A stretch of DNA of 64,000 bases from Arthrobacter sp. fls2-241-R2A-200 (GTDB lineage: Bacteria > Actinomycetota > Actinomycetes > Actinomycetales > Micrococcaceae): NCBI RefSeq assembly GCF_030209745.1, contig NZ_JARVRJ010000004.1:1-64000 (forward strand), in the 5' to 3' direction. Positions 8,820 through 16,357 of this stretch are shown here, piece by piece. The position numbers were made by a program, and so were the translations under genes. Numbering within the stretch: position 1 is the first letter of the stretch; each line of letters opens with the position of its first letter. The notes beneath the pieces are model-generated. The model searched no databases, had not been told where the DNA came from, and saw only the letters and a list, made by a program, of their open reading frames with translations.

Positions 8820-9682
8820 GCGGCGGCTGCCTGACGCAGGCCCAGTGCCTGGCCAATGTGGTCAGCGTCCGGAGCCTCGCTGTGTTCCAGGTCCGCCAAC
8901 GTCCACGCCAACCGCAGCACGCGGTCGTAGCCCCTTGCGGTGAGGATGCCTCGTTCCAGTGCCGTATCGAGAATGTGCGTCGTGCGGGGATGCAGCTTCA
9001 ACTCGCCTCGGAGAATACGGCCTGGTACTTGGGAGTTTGCGTCCAGCCCCAAGTACCCCAACCTGTCATATTGCCGACGCCGAGCGGCCTGCACCCGCGC
9101 GGCGACTGCACCGGTGTCTTCTTCCATCTGTGCCTGACCGAAGTCGGCAAGTGACACGCGTTGGACTTGGAGTTGGATATCCACCCGGTCCAGCAAAGGG
9201 CCTGACATGCGGGCAAAATAGCGACGGCGCATCAGGGGCGTACAGGTGCACTCCACGCCCTTGCCTGACGCCTTTCCGCAAGGACAGGGATTGGCAGCGA
9301 GAACGAGCTGGAATCGGGCCGGGTACGCTGCTGTTCCGGCGGACCGGTGTATCACCAGTTCCCCACTCTCCAGCGGCTGGCGAAGGGCATCCAGGACTCG
9401 TCGCTCATATTCGGGCGCCTCGTCAAGGAACAGCACGCCGCGGTGCGCGCGTGAGGCGGCACCAGGCCTCGGCAAGCCGGAACCACCACCGATAATTGCC
9501 GCCGCGGTGGCACTATGGTGGGGATTTTCGAATGGCGGCCTGCGTATCAGAGTGGTCAAGGATGACCGCACCGCCGCCAGGGAATGGATCGCCGTGACTT
9601 CCATTGCCGCCTTGTCTCCAAGGTCTGGAAGCAATCCCGGCAACCGCTCGGCAAGCATGGTCTTCCCAGCCCCTGGAGGAGT
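8816..9682 (-). pseudogene. comM: comM (YifB, Mg-chelatase-like AAA+ ATPase), N-terminus lost at the element junction
   Basis: About 289 codons of the C-terminal part of ComM/YifB, a ring helicase acting in branch migration during natural transformation. The visible part keeps PPGAGKTMLAERLPGLLP (end of Walker A), the GVLFLDEAPE Walker B, the zinc-type cysteines in NPCPCG and ECTC, and the C-terminal arginine-rich helices. The expected GPPGAGKT is broken: reading upstream, CCT CCA GGG GCT GGG AAG is intact, but the preceding glycine codon is replaced by ACT and unrelated sequence. The whole N-terminal Lon-like domain is therefore gone from this side. The other half should lie beyond the window at the right end of the element. 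A GTG at 9688 could start a short product lacking a proper P-loop. Confidence 0.88.
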
Positions 9683-9699
9683 GCACACTTAAGCGTGCA
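9680..9699. repeat. Left junction of the mobile element with palindrome (candidate att site)
   Basis: Homology to comM stops at about 9680-9682. Directly at the break lies TGCACACTTAAGCGTGCA (9682-9699), which matches its own reverse complement at 16 of 18 positions around CTTAAG. A palindrome at the exact break is what a recombinase core or arm site would look like. The partner site at the right end is outside the window, so the att call is inference. Confidence 0.55.
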
Positions 9700-9755
9700 T
9701 GCGCCCTGACCTGCGGTTATGTCCCAAAACGGGCATCCCGTCGAGGGGACCCAGC

Positions 9756-10916
9756 TTACTTCTTGTGGGGCCCGTCGCTGTCCCCGAACCTGAGCGCCGC
9801 ATCTCGACAGCCCTTCAGGACTTCGAGATTGTGCCGCTCGACCTCGGGGTCGTAGTCGAATGCCACCCGCAGCCGCGACATCTGTTCGAGCACCTCCTCA
9901 TCGTTCAGCTGAGCCAGCCACCTGGCGATCTGCGGTTCGCTCGGGGAGCCATCTATCATGCTGATCATCTCGGCTAGATCGCCACGCGCCGATGCTGCAA
10001 CCAAGGCCTTTTTGTGGCGTTCCCCGGCCGATGTCGTCGACCCCGCCGACATCGCCTGGCGCTCGTCCTCATGTCCGACGGAGATCTCGTAGCGCGTCGG
10101 AAGCCCAGGCTCGGGTGGCTCGGTCCCTGTGATCAGGCGCGGAACGGCTTGCGTGCGTACCCAGTGGGCGATCTCCTCCAGCTCCTCGATTAGCACCGGC
10201 CACCGGTCAGTACCCGGCCGATTGATCCCGACTGTCGGGAACAGGGTGACGGGGACCTTCGTGCCGATGGGTGTCTGGGCGATGACCTCGCCGACACGCA
10301 GCGGTTCCTCGGGCCGAGGCGCAAGATCACGGATTGAACGGGGCATCCGGTCGTCCTCGTACATGGCAGCCAGGCGGACCGCGGTGATCGCCGGCATCCT
10401 GTGCTTCGCATGATTGGTGTGCAGCACAAGCCGGGCAAGAGGATGGGACTGCGGCTCCATCCGACGGTGGAACGGCTGCAGGGCCTCCAGCCGTCGGGCG
10501 AGCTCTCCCCGCCCTCGCAGCGACGGAGGCCCATTGCGGGCCCGCTTTTTCTTCCAGTCCTCAAATTTCTCCCAGGTGTCCGAGGCAGGCACTTCGACCA
10601 GTTTGGCCGCCTTCGCGTCGAGGGGCGCACCGTCCAGGAACTCGGCCTCTGCGAAAAGGGTGTGTTCGAGCGCAGCCCGAAGCGTCACGAGCGCGTCGGC
10701 TACGAGGAGCGGCACTTTCCGTGGGATCGGAGCCACGCGCCCAACGACTGTGCAGCTGAACGCGGCGGTCGTGGGCACTTCGACCAGCCCGAAGATGCCC
10801 TCGGGCTGCGTCTGGTAGGCGAACAGCAGTGCGGAAACCTGTCCGATCAGCTCCTCTGCATGTGCCAGTGTGGCGGCAACGCCGAGGTGGCGGTCCGGGA
10901 GCCAGTCATGCCTCAC
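9756..10916 (-). CDS. Conserved hypothetical protein, left end of element
   Basis: A 386-aa protein I do not recognise, reading from GTG 10916. It is largely helical and charged, with no signal peptide or membrane segment. Features include EALQPFHRRMEPQSHPLARL, a DTWEKFEDWKKKRARNGPP basic stretch and an acidic C-terminus. It is the first gene inside the element, reading toward the comM junction. With the 56-aa gene and the 285-aa gene upstream it forms an apparent three-gene operon. Terminal position suggests a role in recombination or maintenance of the element, but no catalytic motif is visible to support that. Confidence 0.6.
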   Translation of the reverse strand: MRHDWLPDRHLGVAATLAHAEELIGQVSALLFAYQTQPEGIFGLVEVPTTAAFSCTVVGRVAPIPRKVPLLVADALVTLRAALEHTLFAEAEFLDGAPLDAKAAKLVEVPASDTWEKFEDWKKKRARNGPPSLRGRGELARRLEALQPFHRRMEPQSHPLARLVLHTNHAKHRMPAITAVRLAAMYEDDRMPRSIRDLAPRPEEPLRVGEVIAQTPIGTKVPVTLFPTVGINRPGTDRWPVLIEELEEIAHWVRTQAVPRLITGTEPPEPGLPTRYEISVGHEDERQAMSAGSTTSAGERHKKALVAASARGDLAEMISMIDGSPSEPQIARWLAQLNDEEVLEQMSRLRVAFDYDPEVERHNLEVLKGCRDAALRFGDSDGPHKK

Positions 10917-10928
10917 GTCGGTCTGCGC

Positions 10929-11099
10929 TCAGCTCTCGTCGAACGGCAGGCGGACGACCTCATCGCCCGGGTCTTCCGGACCTGCTGGCGGAGCCGCGCT
11001 CGGGTGGTCCTGGTACAACTCGTCCGAGGCGCTCTGGTCGTAGGTATCGGAGAGGCCTGCACCATTGGTCCCGAGGACCTGCTCCCAGTTGAATCCCAT
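10929..11099 (-). CDS. Small acidic protein (56 aa)
   Basis: A 56-codon frame starting MGFNWEQVLGTNGAGLSDTY and ending DEVVRLPFDES, filling the gap between the two larger minus-strand genes. It starts 10 bases after the upstream stop and ends 12 bases before the downstream start, as expected in an operon. The composition is acidic, and third positions are G/C-biased like its neighbours. The function is unknown; it could be a cofactor or regulator of the flanking proteins. The ribosome site is weak. Confidence 0.6.
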   Translation of the reverse strand: MGFNWEQVLGTNGAGLSDTYDQSASDELYQDHPSAAPPAGPEDPGDEVVRLPFDES

Positions 11100-11109
11100 A
11101 CACACGACT

Positions 11110-11967
11110 TTATCGGCCGGTGTCGAACTCGCGAAGGATCGCCTCGACGCGCGCGGTCAGTTCATCGGCGCGCTTGAGGATCTGCTCTTCCTCCTCGCGC
11201 GACATCTGCCGCCTGGGGCTGGCCGGCATCGCAGCTGCAGCAGGCACCGGCGCAGGTGCGGGCTCCGGACTGTCGAGCAGCAGGGCTGCGGCACTGATGA
11301 CCGCCGACAGCGAGGATGGGTGCATGGAGCGGTAGGCATCGATCCATCCCCAGCGGTCCACGGCTGGCAGCATGCCGACGCAGAGGTGCCAGTCCGGATT
11401 GGGGTCCGGCCGCAGGTGCCGGTGCGCGGGGCCGTCTTCGTCGCGGCGGTTCCCCAGGGCGCGGACGGAGCCGTGCGACCACCCGCTGTTGGTGCCGATC
11501 ACATCGAGCCACGACCAGGTGGCGCATGCCGGACAGGCATCCGGTTCCGGGGCGACACCGATCTGCCCGCGCACCCGGTGCATTCCGTCCGGCCGCAGTC
11601 CCAGCGCAGCTGACCTGTCCAGTCCGAGGCCTCCGTGGGTGCGACGTGCCAGCAGCACCGCCGCGAACAGCATCCGCCGCAGCCGCAGCCGGAAAACCCA
11701 GTGGGTGTCCGGGTGCTGGATGATCGCCGTTGCGCGCCGGATCAACCGCTGCAGGGAATCAGGGTCGTCCCGGTGCCCGCGCGGCCAGGCCGGGGCGACG
11801 GGATCTATGGGAGCCAGCCGCCGGCGCAGAGCCGCGAGCACAGCCTGGGACGGCTGCGCCTGCTGCGAGAAACACGAGAGCGATACCTCGTCGATCTTAT
11901 GGGTGGGCACGCCCGTGACGGAGCACCAGTCGGTCCAGAGATCGGGAAGCGCCGTCGTCATCCTCAC
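11110..11967 (-). CDS. Conserved hypothetical protein with a paired-cysteine segment
   Basis: A 285-aa soluble protein of unknown function. It starts at GTG 11967 (GGGAG four bases upstream) or ATG 11961. The N-terminal part (LPDLWTDWCSVTGVP, then SQQAQPSQAVLAALRRR) loosely recalls the core-binding part of tyrosine recombinases, but no catalytic residues follow. A DACPACATW segment could bind metal. The C-terminus is Ala/Pro-rich followed by a charged helix (REEEEQILKRADELTARVEAIL) that looks like a coiled coil. It heads the three-gene left-end set. Confidence is good that it is a gene, low on role. Confidence 0.6.
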   Translation of the reverse strand: MRMTTALPDLWTDWCSVTGVPTHKIDEVSLSCFSQQAQPSQAVLAALRRRLAPIDPVAPAWPRGHRDDPDSLQRLIRRATAIIQHPDTHWVFRLRLRRMLFAAVLLARRTHGGLGLDRSAALGLRPDGMHRVRGQIGVAPEPDACPACATWSWLDVIGTNSGWSHGSVRALGNRRDEDGPAHRHLRPDPNPDWHLCVGMLPAVDRWGWIDAYRSMHPSSLSAVISAAALLLDSPEPAPAPVPAAAAMPASPRRQMSREEEEQILKRADELTARVEAILREFDTGR

Positions 11968-12079
11968 GATTCTCCCATCGTGGCTTGGTTCGACACGAGC
12001 GTCGCCTCAGGCGAGGGTTAGGCCTGCTACTCGCGACCGCTCTTGTCCGCATAACTCTCGATGGGCCATCCGCCGATGC

Positions 12080-13171
12080 TCAGCCATCAAGCCCGAAAGC
12101 AGCGGTCACGTGCTCGATCGTGAACTGGTTTCGCAGCCTTGTAGCCGTATTCTGGTTGGCGAAAAGACCCGTTTTCCGCACGGCCTGCGCTTGTGGAACG
12201 GCCCGTATCCATTCGACCGGAACAACCCATTCAGCATTGTCGTCGTTCTCATCGCCCTCGTGGCGATAATTCCCGGAGAGGTCGAGTTCATGCAGCTGTC
12301 GATCGGCCCCGTTCACGAGAAGCGTGCTTTGGTCGTATCGCTGGGCTTCGCCGGCGACGGTACCAACTCCTACATACCCAATCTTGGGAATGTAGGCGAA
12401 GACTCTGGCACCAATCGGCAGATTCTTGAGCGTCTGAGAGTATCTCTTGCCGCCGCCGCCCGAGACGAAACCGTACTTCATGCCGTCGACCCATTGCCGG
12501 CCTGTTGGCTCTTCACCAAATGAGACGTACCAGTCAGACCCGTTCCAAGGCTCACGTGTCTTATTCTTCCGCGAGATCGCGGAAATGGACGACTTGGCTT
12601 GTTCGCTCTGATCGACCAGCCAGCTGCGGGCAAGGTACGAAGATCCGTTGTCCTGAAAATGTCTGAAGAAGACGACGTTGATCGGAACATCGAAGTCTTC
12701 ATTGAGGAACCGCACGATGCGCTCGGTAGCGTTGTCAACGCTGGCGGCAACGATTGTAAATTCTTGTGCAGTGTTGACCTCTTCCGGAAGAGTGTCGCCG
12801 AAACGATCGGCAAACGCTTCTTCAAGAGCAAGGCCTGGACGGTAGGTGGCGAAGATATTGTCGATATCGCTTCGGCCAAGGGTTGCTGCCCACGAGCCAT
12901 AATCGAGGGTTTGAGCGGCAACATCGCGTGGAGTTTTGTCGCGTTTGAGTTCGATTACGTGCAGCGACGCCGTTTCGTCCAGCGCGAGCAGATCTACGAA
13001 TCCCCCATGTGCCGTCGGAACCTGCCGGCCAATGACGAGAAGCGGCTCGCCAAGCACTGACGGGTCAGACTCGATGTAGCCCTCCAACTGGGATTCCAAG
13101 CCGATTGATACCGGCACGATCCGGCTGAGTTGGCCGCCCTCTGCCCGCCACAAGCCCATCTCAACCGCCAT
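12080..13171 (-). CDS. NucS-like PD-(D/E)XK nuclease with C-terminal EVE/PUA-like domain
   Basis: A 363-aa protein with two parts. Residues 20-100 show a DUF91/NucS-type nuclease core: VDLLALD with Asp60, VIELKRD with Glu74 and Lys76, and the following Gln87 in AAQTLDYGSW, giving the D-ExK-Q pattern. From about residue 215, SDWYVSFGEEPTG, WVDGMKYGFVSGGGGK, IPKIGYVGVGTVAGEAQ and VVPVEWIRAV resemble EVE/PUA-like domains that read modified bases. It is the last gene of a four-gene operon with a DNA methylase, and its start overlaps the GIY-YIG gene by 11 bases. A modification-aware nuclease is a sensible inference; the EVE assignment is by eye and less certain than the nuclease core. Confidence 0.7.
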   Translation of the reverse strand: MAVEMGLWRAEGGQLSRIVPVSIGLESQLEGYIESDPSVLGEPLLVIGRQVPTAHGGFVDLLALDETASLHVIELKRDKTPRDVAAQTLDYGSWAATLGRSDIDNIFATYRPGLALEEAFADRFGDTLPEEVNTAQEFTIVAASVDNATERIVRFLNEDFDVPINVVFFRHFQDNGSSYLARSWLVDQSEQAKSSISAISRKNKTREPWNGSDWYVSFGEEPTGRQWVDGMKYGFVSGGGGKRYSQTLKNLPIGARVFAYIPKIGYVGVGTVAGEAQRYDQSTLLVNGADRQLHELDLSGNYRHEGDENDDNAEWVVPVEWIRAVPQAQAVRKTGLFANQNTATRLRNQFTIEHVTAAFGLDG

Positions 13172-14375
13172 TGGTCATTCCCTTTTGTCGTTCGACGAGT
13201 TCCTTGAGCTGGGCGTCGTAGACATAGTCGGTGATCTCGCCGGACATAATCATCGCAACGGCCTTGTTAATGATCTCCAGCGGCACCACGAACCACTCCG
13301 AGGGGTCGTAATCGCGTCCCTTCCGGTCGACCTGCGTCAGATCCAGACGCACCTCGGCAAACACTCGGTGCAAGAGATGCTCCAGCCACGATGCACGCAC
13401 GTTGAAGAGCTGGTAGTCCGCCAGCACCTTCACGGGTGCCATCAGGTAGGTTGGCGAATGCGCCGCGTTCTTGATGCGGGTTTCGACCTTGGTGGTGGAG
13501 AAACCGATCTTGTGAAGGTCCTTCATTCCCGCGATCTGGGGGTCGTCGCTGAGCGACTGCAGCACGTAGATATGACCACTCTCCACGTCCGCGTCGAGGA
13601 CCTCGTCCGCATCGTGGCCGGTCCGCGCCAGGACCTGGCCCTGCGCCTCGTACATACGGGTCATGAGGCTCTGCCTGTACATCGCCGACTCCGTGCCGTT
13701 CTCGAAGACGACGCGCAGGCGCTGCTTCTGCCTCGGCCTACCACCAACGATCAGGTCGACGTCCTCGCCGACCTCTGCAACAAAACACATGACGCCGCTC
13801 AGCACGAAGAACACACCCTCGCGGATGAGATCCATGCCAGTGAAGGGCATCAGCTTGTACGTGCCCTGGGCCAGCTCGGCGTGCTTCGTTTTGAACAGCG
13901 GCTCGAACAGGTCGAAGTCCTCGGACTTCACCCGCTGGGCAACCGAGTCCGGAGCCTCGGGACGCTTGATCACGGGCAGATCCGACACGTCGAGGATGCC
14001 GGAGTCGTCGCCGAGCAGATCGTCCAGGTCATCACTCTCAAAAAGATCGTCCAGCGACTCAGGAGCTGCCTCTATTGCCAGCAGCTCGAACTCCGTGTCG
14101 AGGTGTTTGAGCGCTGCGATCTTCTCGTCGTTGGCGAGGATACCTTCGAGCCGGGCCCCAAGCTTCCGCTCGGCGACCTCTCGGGTCGCCGAGCTAGGCA
14201 GACGCCCGTGCGTCCGGCGGAACTCCACAATTTCCAGAAACGCCCGCTCGAGCCGGTCGGACGAGGTGATCTTCTTGGGTTTCTCGGGCGCGTCGAGGAG
14301 CCCGTCGAGGTCGTTGTCGATGAGGTCCTGCAGGGAGGACGGTGCTGCTTCGAGGACGTCGTCGTAATCGCTCAT
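13161..14375 (-). CDS. T5orf172/GIY-YIG family nuclease
   Basis: A 404-aa protein. The N-terminal 150 residues are acidic and helical (LIDNDLDGLLDAPEKPKK, then DDLLGDDSGILDVSD). The C-terminal part carries a T5orf172/Mug113-type GIY-YIG fold: GHIYVL at 267-272, HKIGFS at 288-293, Arg300 in VETRIKN and Glu332 in WLEHLLH. All the usual catalytic positions are present. Its ATG overlaps the helicase stop (ATGA), and its end overlaps the NucS-like gene. It is likely the cutting subunit of the restriction-like operon, acting with the helicase. Confidence 0.8.
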   Translation of the reverse strand: MSDYDDVLEAAPSSLQDLIDNDLDGLLDAPEKPKKITSSDRLERAFLEIVEFRRTHGRLPSSATREVAERKLGARLEGILANDEKIAALKHLDTEFELLAIEAAPESLDDLFESDDLDDLLGDDSGILDVSDLPVIKRPEAPDSVAQRVKSEDFDLFEPLFKTKHAELAQGTYKLMPFTGMDLIREGVFFVLSGVMCFVAEVGEDVDLIVGGRPRQKQRLRVVFENGTESAMYRQSLMTRMYEAQGQVLARTGHDADEVLDADVESGHIYVLQSLSDDPQIAGMKDLHKIGFSTTKVETRIKNAAHSPTYLMAPVKVLADYQLFNVRASWLEHLLHRVFAEVRLDLTQVDRKGRDYDPSEWFVVPLEIINKAVAMIMSGEITDYVYDAQLKELVERQKGMTNGG

Positions 14376-16357
14376 TCGCTCTCCACCATCTCAGTCGCGC
14401 GCTTCTGTGCTTCAAGCTTCTGCTTGGCCCGCTGGAGCCACAGCAGTGCGTCTGCATACCGCTTCTCAGTCGGGTCCTCGGCCCTCGGGTCCGGTTTCCG
14501 ATCGTTGACCTTAATCCAGTTCTTGATCCGGGGAACGAGGGCCAGCGCCTCTTCCTCGGTGAACTCGACTCGGGTGGCAGTGATCTGGTCCTGGATGATC
14601 CGCAGCACCGAAGTCGTCACCGACCTCGAGATGACCTCGAACGCTCGCTGGAACGGGTTAACCGAATCGATGAGGTTGATGTTTAGCTCGTCGATGTTGA
14701 CGAACTTCTCCGCCATCTTGATGAACCGCTTGTCCCCTACAGTGCGCACTTCGCCGTTCTTGATCACCGAGTCCACGACGACCTGTTGCCGCACCTCTTC
14801 CACCTGCGCCTCTGTGAGGTCCGGGTACTTCTCGCGGATGATTTTCGGAATCAGCACCTTGTTGGTCGTCTCCGCGTCCACTGAGCCGGCGGCGGCCCGC
14901 GCGAAGGTGTCGTCCTGGAGGATCGTCGCCTTCAGGTCGTTCAGATCAGTCTCCACGATCTGCTTCACGCGCGCGCTCGATGGCTCCTTGAAGCCCTTGA
15001 TCTTCAGCTGCCCCGGCACCGCGGAATCGTCGCCGTCGAACTTCTTCGTCTTGAAGGTGAAGTTCTGCGCGAGGACCTGCTCCATGAGGAGCGATGCTGT
15101 GATGGCCTTGAGCATGTTGTTGACCGAGACCTTCACTTCGCCCTGTGAGGCGTCGGGCTCGGCGATGAGGTTCGTGAACTGGGCGTGGGATTTGCCTGGG
15201 CTGTCGCGGGTGACCCGGCCGATGATCTGGATGACCTCGGTCAGAGAGGCCCGGTACCCGACGGTGAGGGCGTGCTCGGCAAACGGCCAGTCAAAGCCTT
15301 CTTTGGCCATGCCCAGCGCAATGATGATGTCGACCGCGTCGCGGTTTTTGGAGGCTGTATGAGCCAGGTAGTGGAGGGTGTCGCCGCGTTTCTTTTGGTC
15401 AGTGTCGTCGACGAGGTCCGCGACGCGGACAATGATTCCAGTGTCCTGCCGGCGCACGCTGATGATGCCGGTGTCAGGGTCGGTCTCCTCGACGTGCCCG
15501 ATGACATCGATAATGCGACCGATCTCTTCGAGCTTGTCCTTCGTAGATTCACCCGAGTTGACATTCGGGATGTGCACGATGGTTTTCTTGTCGAGGTCGA
15601 GCACTTCGCCGATCGCGTCGGTGTAGCGGCCCTGGTAGAAGTGGTGGCCGATGCCGAGCGAGTGCAGGTGCTCGTATCCGTTGAGCTGGTCGTAGTAGTT
15701 GAAGGTGACCGGCGTGAACTTGGCCTCGTCCTCCGGCGAGAGCACCGGGACGGAGTCCCCGCGGAAGTAGGAGCCCGTCATCGCGACGATGTGGACGTCA
15801 CTCCCGTTCATCACGTCGCGCAGGAGCGCGCCGAGGCGGCTCGACTCGATGTCCGCAGAGACGTGGTGGAACTCGTCGATCGCGAGAACCGTGCCGTTGA
15901 ACGACTCCGGTGCCAGCCTCTCGAACGCGAAGCGGAGTGTCGCGTGGGTGCACACGAGCGTTGCATCGGGCCCTTCGAGGAAGCTGATGAACGCGTCGAC
16001 CTTGCCCGCTGAAGAGCCGGCATCACAGAGGTTGTGCTCCGGCTTGATCTCCCAGTCTGCGAAGAAGCCGAATTTGGACAGTTCCGTCGAGGCGAAGGAC
16101 GCGCCAATTGAGCGCTCCGGGACGGCCACGATGACCTTCTTACGTCCCTGGTTGTACAGCTTGTCGAGGGCAACGAACATCAGCGCACGGGATTTCCCGG
16201 ACGCTGGCGGGGCCTTGACGAGGAGGTGTTGTGCGTCACGCTTCGCGAAGACCCGCTGCTGCATGTCGCGCATACCCAGCACGTCCGTGTTCACCGAAGC
16301 TTTCGTTTGTGCATAGGTGACGTCAACGATGTTTATGGGCTTCTTGATCGCGTTCAC
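14372..16357 (-). CDS. DEAD/DEAH-box SF2 helicase, restriction-subunit type
   Basis: A 661-aa ATP-driven DNA translocase. Motif I is APPASGKS (Gly54-Lys55-Ser56), motif II is IDEFHH (Asp161-Glu162), motif III is AMTGSYF and motif VI is QIIGRVTRDSPG. This layout matches the Res/HsdR type of SF2 helicase without a fused nuclease domain. The GTG start at 16357 overlaps the methylase stop by four bases, and its stop overlaps the GIY-YIG start, so translation is coupled throughout. It probably moves along DNA after recognition and hands it to one or both nucleases encoded downstream. Confidence 0.85.
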   Translation of the reverse strand: MNAIKKPINIVDVTYAQTKASVNTDVLGMRDMQQRVFAKRDAQHLLVKAPPASGKSRALMFVALDKLYNQGRKKVIVAVPERSIGASFASTELSKFGFFADWEIKPEHNLCDAGSSAGKVDAFISFLEGPDATLVCTHATLRFAFERLAPESFNGTVLAIDEFHHVSADIESSRLGALLRDVMNGSDVHIVAMTGSYFRGDSVPVLSPEDEAKFTPVTFNYYDQLNGYEHLHSLGIGHHFYQGRYTDAIGEVLDLDKKTIVHIPNVNSGESTKDKLEEIGRIIDVIGHVEETDPDTGIISVRRQDTGIIVRVADLVDDTDQKKRGDTLHYLAHTASKNRDAVDIIIALGMAKEGFDWPFAEHALTVGYRASLTEVIQIIGRVTRDSPGKSHAQFTNLIAEPDASQGEVKVSVNNMLKAITASLLMEQVLAQNFTFKTKKFDGDDSAVPGQLKIKGFKEPSSARVKQIVETDLNDLKATILQDDTFARAAAGSVDAETTNKVLIPKIIREKYPDLTEAQVEEVRQQVVVDSVIKNGEVRTVGDKRFIKMAEKFVNIDELNINLIDSVNPFQRAFEVISRSVTTSVLRIIQDQITATRVEFTEEEALALVPRIKNWIKVNDRKPDPRAEDPTEKRYADALLWLQRAKQKLEAQKRATEMVESE

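Noticed and set aside
13185..15362. A 725-codon plus-strand frame across the GIY-YIG and helicase genes
   Set aside because: It spans two convincing coupled minus-strand genes and shows no conserved motif.
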